From positions 565,501 to 629,500 of the forward strand of contig JAYKKM010000339.1 in assembly GCA_035772405.1 (NCBI GenBank): a DNA stretch of 64,000 nucleotides, in the 5' to 3' direction. Positions 14,101-26,200 of the stretch are shown piece after piece. A program made the translations under genes and the position numbers. The notes beneath the pieces were generated by a model that was not told where the DNA came from, did not search any database, and saw nothing but the letters and a program-made list of their open reading frames with translations. Origin of the DNA: Chrysogorgia sp. JL179-B06. Lineage: Eukaryota; Cnidaria; Anthozoa; Scleralcyonacea; Chrysogorgiidae. Positions within the stretch are counted from its first letter, which is position 1, and each line of letters begins with the position of its first letter.

Positions 14101-17100
14101 TTTCAATAACATTTTCACCACAGCCTCCTAACAGGAATATCTAGGGAATGGTGGTAGGAATTTTGAATCTGATTCATACTTGTTGAATTATCTGACATAA
14201 TTAATATAATTTAGGTGGTGGAAATTGAAAAAAAAAGGAAAAAAGCATGTCAGAAAATAGCTGAAAGTTTATATTGAAAATGCTACCACCAGAATATGCC
14301 TTAGTATATAAGCTATAAACTCAGAAACTTTCAGGACCTTATCTCTAAAACTGCCTGAGAAATCTTGTTTGAAGTATATCCCGATTTTGACCAATCGGCG
14401 GCCATTTCGTCAGCTAATTAGCATAATTTATGCAAACTTTTTGTATGGAAATATTATTTGTCATATGTTCTATCAAATGGTTGTAAGGGTTAATTGTTAT
14501 ATTGTATGGTATTTTACAGAGGGATCTTGCTACCTTAAAGTAGACAAGATTGGGTAGGTTAATATAAATTTAATAATAATAATATAATAATAATAATAAC
14601 TTTAATATTTATAAAGCGCAAAATACATATAAATATGATCTAATGCGCTGTACATTAATACAATTAAAACTAGAAAAAATTATATAAAAATAAAATACTA
14701 TGAATTATAAGCTAATCTAAAAAAGTGTGTTTTAAGAGCTGATTTAAAATGATTAAAATTATCCTCAACTCTAAGTTGATTTGGAAGAGAGTTCCATAGA
14801 GCTGGGGCAGCCGCAGTGAACGATCTGTCTCCTGTTGTCTTTCGTGTTCTTGTAGTTGGTGGCGCAAGTAGACGTTCATTGTTGCTTCGTAGACTATAAT
14901 TCGAGTGCACTTTAGGACCAATTAATTCACTAATATAAGGCGGGGCATAACCGTGTAAGGCCTTAAAAGTAATTAAAACTACCTTAAACATAATACGGAA
15001 CTTAACTGGTAACCAATGTAACTCATACATAATTGGAGTAATGTGACAGAAGCGAGGTGCATTCGAGATCAGCCTAGCAGCCGCATTTTGCACCCGTTGC
15101 AGCCTGTTAATCTGGGTGGCTGGCAGGCCATAGAGCAGACTGTTGCAATAATCCAGACGCCCAATGACTAATGCTAAAATTAACGCCTGTGAAGACTGGT
15201 ATGTAAGGTATTTTCTGATGCGCCTGATATTATGCAAAAGTATAGAAGGCCAGGCTACACGATCTAGTAATATGAATATCAAAATTCAATTTCGTATCGA
15301 ACCAGACTCCAAGATTCCTTGCCTCGTTAACAGTAGCAACAGTGGTGTTACCAATAGACAGACTATCCAGGCTAACCTTACTTAATTGTTGACGAGTTCC
15401 TATTATCATGACTTCAGTTTTTCCTTCGTTCAACTGTAGCTTGTCAACCAACATCCATGTCTTTACAGCTCTAATGCATTGTTCCACTGCGTATAATGCT
15501 TCTGCTTCGCTTAGAGAGCCATCTGGCTTAAAAGATAAATAGAGTTGTGTATCATCAGCATATGCGTGCGCGCTGGGTAAGTAAGACTTGATAACATCAA
15601 ATAACTTGCTGGCATAGATACTGAAGAGCAGGGGCCCAAGACATGATCCCTGGGGAACACCAAAGGATAGATGGAAACTGTCTGACCTTTCCCCATTGAT
15701 TAAGACACGCTGGGTCCGTCCAGATAGATATGATGAGAACCATTTAAGAGCAGAATCAGTAATGCCAAACGAAGTCTCAAGACGGTGCAACAATATGCCG
15801 TGATCAATGGTGTCAAATGCCGCACTTAGATCAAGTAGTACCAGCACCGACACATGCTGCCGATTCATGTTGAGCAGAAGGTCATTAACAACTCTCAGCA
15901 ACGCTGTCTCAGTACTATGAGATTTCCTGTAAGCTGACTGTAATATAGGAAACAGCTCAATGTCAGTCACATGGGTGTAAACCTGGTCAAAAACAGCTCT
16001 TTCAGTAATTTTGGATACAAACTAAAGGTTGATAATAGGCCGTAAGTTCTTAAAGGCTGGGTCCTGTGCACCTTTTTTCAAACGCGGGTTAACAAGCGCT
16101 TCTTTCCATTCAACGGGGAAATGCGCAATTGATAAAGAAGCATTCACTATCTTTGTGATTACAGGGAGCAAAACTTCCAAAGAATCAGAGACCAGAGTGG
16201 TTGGCAAAGGATCCAGAATGCATGACTTTTTAGCCGACTTCTGAATAAGACTATAGACGTCACGATCATCCAAGTTCTTGAAAGAGCGCAGCATTGGGGT
16301 TGTATCCATCACTGGCTTGTCAGCTGGTACAAGATCATAGTCAGACTGACTAACGCAAGTAGAATCAATTACTTCACGAATACGTTCCACTTTCCGAATA
16401 AAAAACTTGCCAACATCATTCGCAACCATGGTATTGTCCAAGTGATCAGGAAACAAAAGATCATTATTCATGCCAAGCAGCCTTTTCGCAGCATTGAACA
16501 ATTTTCTTTGATCAACGTTGTTTTCTTCCATAAACTCAGAGTAGAACTCACGCCTCGCCTTATTCATTAAGTAGGTCGTAAGATTTTTCTTTGACTTAAA
16601 GTCACAAAAATCATTAGCAGACTTAGTCGTTCTCCATTTGCGCTCCGCTTTCCTGCGCGCCCGCTTGGCGTTATCAATTACTTCATTGTACCAGGGGACA
16701 ACAGGCCTGGTTATTCTTGTACGTGTTTTTAATGGTGCATGGCTGTCAAGCAGTGCTGTTAAGGTGGTATTATAATCGTTCACACATGCATTCAAATCAT
16801 CAGCAGTAGCTATCTGATTGTCGTTACACAGTGAACTGGATCGTAGATCTCGTTTAAAGCAGTCCAAATCAATGGACTTTGTTTTCCTATAGGTGGTAGT
16901 TTTCATTGAAAGACTTGATCGGGATAGTACCAGCCGATTGAGTACTATTGCATGGTCAGATATAAGTTGACCAACGAGTGGAACTCCGTCAACAAGTGAT
17001 TCGGACTTACGCGTAATAGTCAGATCAAGTATGTGACCGTCGCGGTGCGTAGGTTGAGTGACATGCTGTTCAAGTCCAAAAGACTCCAGTAGGGCCAAAA

Positions 17101-20100
17101 ACTTGCGAGCATCTACATCACAACGGTCATCCACGTGGATATTGAAATCACCCGTTATTAATAGTCGCTCTTTGCAAAGTAGCAAAGATTCAAGATATTC
17201 CGGTAGTTCCATAAGAAACACGTTTGTAGTAACGGGATGATCCTCAGAGTAAGGCGGTCTATAGATGATGACAACCCGTAAACTAGACGTATTTGACTTA
17301 ACAATCCACTCAGAGAACTCAAAAGAAGTCCGCACACTTTCACCAGCATCGACCTTATTAATATTCAATGACTCGCGATAGATGAGCCCAGTCCCCCCTC
17401 CGCGTCGGCCCAGTCTCGGATGATCCAAAATTCTATAACCATCCGGACAAAGTTCTGCTCTTACACAAGAGTCACGAGCGGTTAACCAATGTTCTGTGAT
17501 TGCTACTAGGTCGGGCTTTACTTCACAAATATAATCGAAAATTACAGCAGTTTTATTCCGAACAGATCGAGCATTCAAGTTACATAGCACCATTTGTTGT
17601 TTACGACAGTGGAGTTCTCATTCGATTAGAACATTGCAAAGATATCAAATTACCGCGTGAAGGTGGTCGATCAGCAGAGCGGCACAAGGGAAAACCAAAA
17701 GGCCGTAACGTAATCATTGTTGGAATAATGTTGCTAATTTGAATTTTTGAAGAGGTGCTACTTTGAATATGTAAAACCGGAGGTGGTCGGCGATGCGTAA
17801 TAATGGTTTCAATATTATTGAAATCACAGTTAGTTTGATTTGATAGAAGGCCATAAGAAGGCAACGTCCAAGTATTATTGATATTTTTACTGTGATAAAA
17901 TCCGGCTCGACATCCTCGATATTTGAATATGCCATACTTCTTAAAAATTGAGATAACATTGCTGGCAGGACTAATGATGTTTGTTCGTAATGCAAATAGT
18001 TCGCCTCTGCTATATTTCTCCAATCCCTTTGAATGCCATGTTAGATTCATGCCAGGTCGTTCTTCAGCTACCGGTCCAGGATTTCGTTCGATGTCCATAA
18101 AGACAGTGATATCAATAAACACTTCTTGTTCCGTAGCCGCCAAAAGAAGATGACCATGTATTCCCCATGAAACTATAGGTCTGCGTATCCGACTACGCTT
18201 CGTAATACGAATCGTCAATGCAGGTCGGAAATAACAGCTTTGAATATACTCCATTTCTGAATGGTGGTCTAACCATTTTCCACTTAGGTCGATGAAGCAG
18301 CGTTTTAGTTTAATACTAGAACAAAATGTGCCTTGAAATAGGCAACTATTAACAAGATTAAACAATATAAGAACAGGAACTAAAAATCTCGTGGCAGCCA
18401 ACATGGCGCTTAATTATGCATATTCAATAGATCGGTATTCATAACGACGTTTAGTAATAATTCGAGCAGCTCTATTTTGTAGTCGCTCTCTTGCTTCGTT
18501 TAAAACCACATTGTGTGATATTTAATGTTTATAGTAGTTGTTTTTTTACTGTATATGTATTTTATATTGTAGTTGTATAATACAATACAATACAATACAA
18601 TACAATACAGTAAAAACCCGCGTATAAGAACCTAGATTTTTCCATGTTAGCCTAAAAAGGTTCTTATATAAATGGTGTTTACTGCAAAATTAGGCTATTT
18701 AGGTTCTTAAACAGGTTCTTATTTTCTTAAGAAAAAAGCGACTTGGTTTTGGTAAGTGTGGTCTATTATTATATAAATCATGCATAAATTTTCTCCAAAT
18801 GACTGCAATCTAAGCAAATACAAACCCTATATGCACTTTAAAGCTACACTGTATGTAATTTACAGCTTACTGTGTGTAAATTCAATGGAACAAAACAACG
18901 TATACAACTGTAGACATATATACACTATTTGTCTGGTTAATTTTCATTACTTTGTAGAGTTTGTTTTCTTTGATTTATAAATTTTTAGTTTTGACTCTAT
19001 TTGATAAAATAAGAACCTGCTTTTAAATTTTAGCCTAAAACAGGTTCTTATGTAAAGGGGGTCTAAATAGAAAATCTTAGCCTAACAGGTTCTTAAAATC
19101 TAGGTTCTTATACGCGGGTTTTTACTGTACAATACAATACAATAAGTTTATTGGTCATCCCCAAAGGGCTTTTCATAACCAATTTACAAGTTATAAAATC
19201 GCTAGCTAACAACCTAGTTTACAACAATTCAAAGTGAAAAAATATCTATTTGATTATATAATATTCTACATAAAAAAATGTTTAATTTTAACTACTGTAA
19301 TATAGGATTGGTCATGCGTGGTCTTCCAACTCAAAGTTAGCGACCTTGCCATGCGTGTCCTACGATTTTCCTCTCACGCACAATAAGTCCCCAGGGGTCC
19401 CTCTTCCCTACTCACCCTGTATCGTGTATCATGCCGTTCTCCAGTGTTGTATGCCTTTCGTTCTCTGGCATAATCAACGACAACATAACATAACTTTTCT
19501 TTTATATCTTGAACGATTTCAAGTTCTGCTGAACTCTCCAGTGAACTACCACGGTCCTTTAACATTCTTGCCAAAGAATGAGTAAGACTTTGTCCAGCTA
19601 TATCAAGGCTCCTAATGGCATGAGGAATAGCGTAACCTTCGTAGATAGGAACTGAGTAGCTTACATCATGACCACAGTCGTAGACTAGACCTAAGGGAAA
19701 AGGATAAATTGTGAACTAGGAGAAGGAAAGAAGGAAGGGAGGAAGGAAGCAAGGAAGGGAGGAAGGAGACAAGCAAGCAAGCAAGCTAGGATTCAACCAA
19801 GGAAGGAAGCAATGAAGGAAGGAAGCAATGAAGGAAGGAAGCAATGAAGGAAGGAAGCAAGCAACCAAGGAAGGAAGGAGACAAGCAAGCAAGCAAGCTA
19901 GGATTCAACCAAGGAAGGAAGCAATGAAGGAAGGAAGCAATGAAGGAAGGAAGGAAGGAAGGAAGGAAGGAAGGGAGGGAGGAAGGAAGGAAGCAAGGAA
20001 GGAAGGAAGGGAGGAAGGAAGGAAGGAAGGAAGGAAGGAAGGAAGGAAGGAAGCAAGGAAGGAAGGAAGGAGACAAGCAAGCAAGCTAGGATGCAACCAA

Positions 20101-20167
20101 GGAACGAAGCAATGGAAGGAAGGAAGGAAGGAAGGAAGGAAGGAAGGAAGGAAGGAAGGAAGGAAGG

Positions 20168-20210
<43 letters not shown>

Positions 20211-23200
20211 GAAGGAAGGAAGGAAGGAAGGAAGGAAGGAAGGAAGGAAGGAAGGAAGGAAGGAAGGAAGGAAGGAAGGAAGGAAGGAAGGAAGGGAGGA
20301 AGGAAGGAAGGAAGGAAGGAAGGAAGGAAGGAAGGAAGGAAGGAAGGAAGGAAGGAAGGAAGGAAGGAAGGAGACAAGCAAGCAAGCAAGCAAGCTAGGA
20401 TGCAACCAAGGAAGGAAAGCAATGAAGGAAGGAAGCAAGCAAGGAAACAAGCAAGCAAGGAAGGAAGGAAGGAGACAAGCAAGCAAGCAAGCAAGGAAGG
20501 AAGGAAGGAAGGAAGGAAGGAAGGAAGGAAGGAAGGAAGGAAGGAAGGAAGGAAGGAAGGAAGGAAGGAAGGAAGGGAAGGAAGGAAGGAAGGAAGGAAG
20601 GAAGGAAGGAGACAAGCAAGGAAGGGAGGAAGGAGACAAGCAAGCAAGCAAGCTAGGATGCAACCAAGGAAGGAAGCAATGAAGGAAACAAGCAAGCAAG
20701 GAAGGAAGGAAGGAAGGAGACAAGCAAGCAAGCAAGGAAGGAAGGAAGGAAGGAAGGAAGGAAGGAAGGAAGGAAGGAAGGAAGGAAGGAAGGAAGGAAG
20801 GAAGGAAGGAAGGAAGGAAGGAAGGGAAGGAAGGAAGGAAACAAGCAAGCAAGGACGAAAGGAAGGAAGGAAGGTAGGAAGGAAGGAGACAAGCAAGCTA
20901 GGATGTAACCAAGGAAGGAAGCAAGGAAGCAATGAAGGAAACAAGCAAGCAAGGACGAAAGGAAGGTAGGAAGGAAGGAAGGACATACCACTAGTTTTTC
21001 CAGTAGCAAATAAAGCGAGCACAGCTTGGATAGCGGTATAAGCTGCAGGGACTTGAAATGTCTCGAACATTATTTGAGTAATCTGTTCACGGTTCTTCTT
21101 GGGGTTAAGAGGTGATTCACTTAATAACACAGGATACTGATCAGCCTCGCATCGTAACTCATCATATACATACTCCAACATCTATAAAAAGAAACAAAAC
21201 CTTACAATAACTGCCTCGTACCCAGGCGTCTCAATCCTTGTACGCGCGCGTACTTGCAAGGCGGAGGAACGAGGCAGTTACAATAAAAAGAACGTCTCAT
21301 CTTTATATATCAAAATAACTTTCATGTTTAGTATAGAAAAGTTGACTTAGGGTGACATGTCACCCAGGTATGTGATATTGTCACCCTAAAGTATGTGATA
21401 GAGCGACACTCTATCGCATACCTTAGGGTGACTGTATCGCATACCTTAGGGTGACACTCTATCACATCCCTTAGGGTGAAACACTATCACATCCCTTAGG
21501 GTGAAACACTATCACATACCTTAGGGTGACACCATATCACATACCTTAGGGTGACACTCTATCACATCCCTTAGGGTGAAACTCTATCACATACCTTAGG
21601 GTGACACTCTATCACATACCTTCTCCATAAGATCCCAATCTGTCACAACTCCACGTTGCACAGGATGTTGTATTGTTAATACTTGGTGTAATCTATTGGC
21701 ATCGTAACCAACATAATGATCTTTAAAACGACCAGTGGTAGCTTGCTGAGAAGAAAAAATAGAAGGTTAAATAAATTAAAAATATACCAACACTAGTACC
21801 AACACCAACAGTAGTACCAATACCAACACTAGTACCAACACCAACACTAGTACCAACACTAGTACCAATACCAACACTAGTACCAATACCAACACTAGTA
21901 CCAACACCAACACTAGTACCAATACCAACACTAGTAACAATACCAACACTAGTACCAACACCAACACTAGTACCAATACCAACACTAGTACCAATACCAA
22001 CACTAGTACCAATACCAACACTAGTACCAACACCAACACTAGTACCAACACCAATACTAGTACCAATACCAACACTAGTACCAACACCAACACTAACACT
22101 AGTACCAATACCAATACTAGTAGCTCTAGTACCAATACCAATACTAGTACCTCTAGTAACAACACCAATACTAGTACCTCTAGTAGCAACACCAATGCTA
22201 GTTACCAACACCAACACTAATACCTCCAGTTACAAACAACACCAACACTAGTACCAACACCAACACAGTACCAATACCAATACTAGTACCTCTAGTAGCA
22301 ACACCAATACTAGTACCTCTAGTACGAACACCAACACTAGTACCTCTTGCACCAACACCAATACTAGTACCAACACCAACACTAGTACGAACACCAACAC
22401 TAGTACCAATACCAATACTAGTACCTCTAGTATCAACACCAATATTAGTACCTCTAGTATCAACACCAATACTAGTACCTCTAGTATCAACACCAATACT
22501 AGTACCTCTAGTATCAACACCAATACTAGTACCTCTAGTACCAACAATACTAATATTAATAATACTAATATAATAATAATAGTAATAATACTAATACCAA
22601 TACTAGACCAACACCAATACTAGTGCCAACACTAGCACCACCACTACCAAGAAAGCATATATTGAAAACAATAGAGAAACAGAAAATAACTTACTTGGGC
22701 TCGTGGTTTACCAACAACTGAAGGGAGAACAACTCTTGGTTTATCATCAATCGAAAATCCTGCTTTACAATAACCAGAGCCAGGATCAATAATTATGGAA
22801 GATGAAAAACATGAATTCTATAAATAAAAAGATTGATACACATTTAAATTGCCTATCCGGGGTTTGGGAATTTTACATATTTATAATCTTTGGAATCTCT
22901 TGAGAAGAATTGTAAAATATCTTGTCGTCAAAGCAGCGATACGCAAAAACATTGCACACAGCTGATAGCCTGATTCAGCAGTGAAATACAAAGCAAGTTT
23001 GGGAATTGAGTGAATTTTGTCTAAACAGGTGTGTTTAAAGTTCAGAGCCAAACTTTCTTTGTATTTCACTGTTGAATTAGTGTGCAATGACTTCGCGTGT
23101 CTCTGCTTTGACGTCATTTTCTGTGAATAATAAATCAACTTTAGTAGTGAAAAAAGGCATGAAGATGAAATTTTCGAACGACAAGATATATTACATTTCT

Positions 23201-26200
23201 TCTTGGTAGAACCCAAAGATTACGAATATGTAAAACTCCAAACCTCGGAAAGTTCCTTTTTCTAAAAGAAAATCATCAAAAATTCTCAATGCTTGTGTTG
23301 AACTTACTGTCACAAGGTTTGTCTCATTAATGTTCCCAGCAGTGAAATGCGCACAACGTAAAGCTGGGGGGCTGGGCTCGACTTGAATGACATCACGCTG
23401 TACCTTCTGTGCATTGTCTTTATCCACATGTGTACCTCTACCACACATAAGATCCTCATATTCACTTTCCTCTTCCTCGATATCCTCCAATACAGTTCCA
23501 AAGTCACTATCACCATCACTTTCCGAGTCACTTCTAGAATATGGTTCATCGTGAAAATCCTCGTTATCCACAGCTATCCCATGAGTTTCCCTCGTCTTCC
23601 CAATTGTCCTCGCAATCACTGTAACATCCTCTGTCTCCAACTTAACCAAACTACTCCCGATGCTTCCATTATCCCTCACTATCCCCTGCGGTCTGCTAGT
23701 ATCCACAGTTATCCCGTTGTCTCCCTGAATATCCCCTGAGGACACTTCAGGCAACTCATCGTGGACTTTAATACGAGAATCACTGCATCCCACGTTTTCC
23801 TCGTTATCCTGCTGTGCACTAGGTATCCCTATGTCACCTTCATGTCCATCAAGACTACCTTCGCTTTCAGTTAGCTGACCTTTGCTACGCAGAATATCTA
23901 TTAATGAAAGGTCTTCATCAAATGCTCGATCATCTTCAGTTAGAACAATGTTAAAGTCGACATCGATGTTAACATCGTCCTCATCTATCCTCTTTTCATC
24001 CCAATTATCCCCAATTACCACCGAATTATTGTTCATGTTATCCTCATGTTTTCTACTAATTAAACTGTCAACGTTATCTCCAGCTAGTCCACGAACCTCC
24101 CCATTGGTCCCGTTTACCACCGTAGGATCCTCATAACGATTATCCAACGAAACATGTAATATGCCGTGGGTATGATCCCCTTTATCCTTGATCCCGTAAC
24201 TTCTCTGATTACCCTCACCTGATACGTCAATATAACGTGACTTGATTACTTCACCTTTGCTGTCCAAGCTTTCCTCTGTTCCATGTGTTCTTGATCTCTC
24301 CTCACATCCTTCAACATCACCTTCTCTATACTGCAGTACGTCTATCAGGGTCACATCTTCGTTCTCGAACTTCATTCCATCGCCCACAATGCACACTGCA
24401 TCGATATTGGAAATCTCATCATCACTCTTTTCAGTATTATCCAAAGCGTTCTCTTCAATTCTGTTTCTGATGCCGTCATGCATATTTCCTTCTCTTCTCT
24501 CTTTACTTTCATCTTCAATCATTAAGTCATCTATCATGTTGTTCAACAACTCAATGTTATCACTTTCATTTAAACCAGCACTGGGCTCGGAAACTTTCTC
24601 AATATTTGATCCAACAACAGCAAGTTGAGGTCGCAATATTGCTGCTACTTCTCTTTTCTTTCCTTCTTCATCTTTCTCTTCTTCTATTTCTACTTCTTCA
24701 TCGGTTACTTCCTCATCATCTGTCGATCTTCCTTCCTGTAATATTTTTATCAATTCCTGCTCAATTTCTTGTCTCGTTTCCTCATCAGTGTCGACATGAG
24801 CAACATAGATCTGCTCAAGATCGCTGACGTCGTTACCGCTGACGTCATTATCGCCGACGTCATTATCACTGACGTCATTCTCGACGTCATCGTAGCTGAC
24901 GTCATTACCGCTGACGTCATTATCGCCGACGTCATTATCTCTGACGTCATTATCTCTGATGTCATCATCGCTGACGTCATTATCGCTAACAGGAAGGGAC
25001 TCGATGACGGACATTTTGTCTTTCACTTGTTCTTTGTCGAGTTCTTCGGATGAACAATTACTGCTATCAGAAGTGCGCGAAGACTCACTTTCGACATCGG
25101 TATTATGATACCCTGGAGTCGAGGTAATTTCGTTCAGTTTACACAGAGCTTGTTGTTGTTGTTGTTGTTGTTGTTGCTGTTGTTGTTGTTGCTGTTGTTG
25201 TTGTTGTTGTTGTTGCTGCTGTTGTTGTTCACGCTTCTCTAACATGTCCTTTTCCTTAGATCGTATGTCTTCGCTCATTATCGCTTTCTCACCATTTCTT
25301 TCAGCCAAGTCCTCTTCAAGTTTCCTTCCTTCTTTAAACTGTTCTCTTCTCTCCCATTTCTGTATCCTTTCTTCGTCTTCTTTCAACTTTTCCTGTTCTT
25401 CCTTAAACTGTTCTTTCTGTAGTCGAAAGATCTCCTCTAGTTTCTCCTGCTCCTCTCGCAAACTGTCTTTCAGCTCATCTTGAGATCGACGGCCACACGA
25501 CGAGTCACTTCTTAAAATCAATAATTCATCTTCTTCGTCATCCTCAAACTCATCATCACTCATCTCCTCTTCTCTTTCTCCTTCAATCCCAATCTCAGCA
25601 CACCTCTGTTCCTCCCTTGTGTTTACCCCCACCGAATTCCCCACCATACCTTGGTGCTCACTTCCACCAGCGCCTGGTTCAGAAGCTTCTCCAAGATCTT
25701 TCTTTTCGTCACTTCCTGTGATGTCTTCCTGTGATTTCTTGTCATGTATTGAATTCAGACCAGTCTCATTATCTCTCTTAGCATCCCCATCTTTAACGTA
25801 CGCGTGGAAAGCTCCACGTTGTCCCGGGAAGTCCTGAGAACGACAGTTGGGTACCGCGAGATTGAAGTTGCTTCCATTGGTTGACGAGCCAACAGGGACA
25901 ATGACGTCATTATTCAAAGACAATACAAGCGACGTGGAAGACCGATGGTTATCCAAAATGGCAATATCTCGTCGCACCCTGCAAAGCTGTACTAGGGCGT
26001 TGAAATAAACTTCTTCGATTTCTTTCCTCTTGTTGACGTCACGAATAATCACGTGACCGAGTCGCGCTCGTTGTTCGTTTTTAATTCGAACCCAGTCCTT
26101 CTCGGCTTCTTGGGCAATTCGTAATTTCCCGTGGATGTCGTGTGGTAATTTAGAGTTGTCATAAGATGTCACGTGACTGATGACGGACTGCTGTTGGACA

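Larger units (their letters stand above)
14560..18404 (-). mobile_element. Near full-length CR1/L2-type LINE with 2A-like peptide
   Basis: On the minus strand: a leader ORF with a 2A-like sequence (18,404-17,601), an APE endonuclease (17,593-16,022) and a reverse transcriptase (to 14,698), followed by a short 3' UTR and an ATT-rich tail near 14,565-14,600. One in-frame TAG (16,022-16,024) and one frameshift (about 15,240) break the EN-RT frame, and the leader and EN lie in different frames. So this copy is recently dead. It lies in the intron between actin exons 14 and 15, on the same strand as the gene. Confidence 0.9.

Noticed and set aside
19786..21009. Long open frames (up to 427 codons) of Lys/Glu/Gly-Arg or Pro/Ser/Phe-Leu repeats
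   Set aside because: They are frames through the GGAA/GCAA microsatellite on both strands. Only the first 64 codons (20,989-21,181) of the longest one are real (actin exon 13).
21723..22547. Val-Leu and Gly-Thr-Ser-Val repeat proteins
   Set aside because: The 6/12/18-bp repeat leaves all frames open. The real coding part is only exon 12 at the upper end of one frame.
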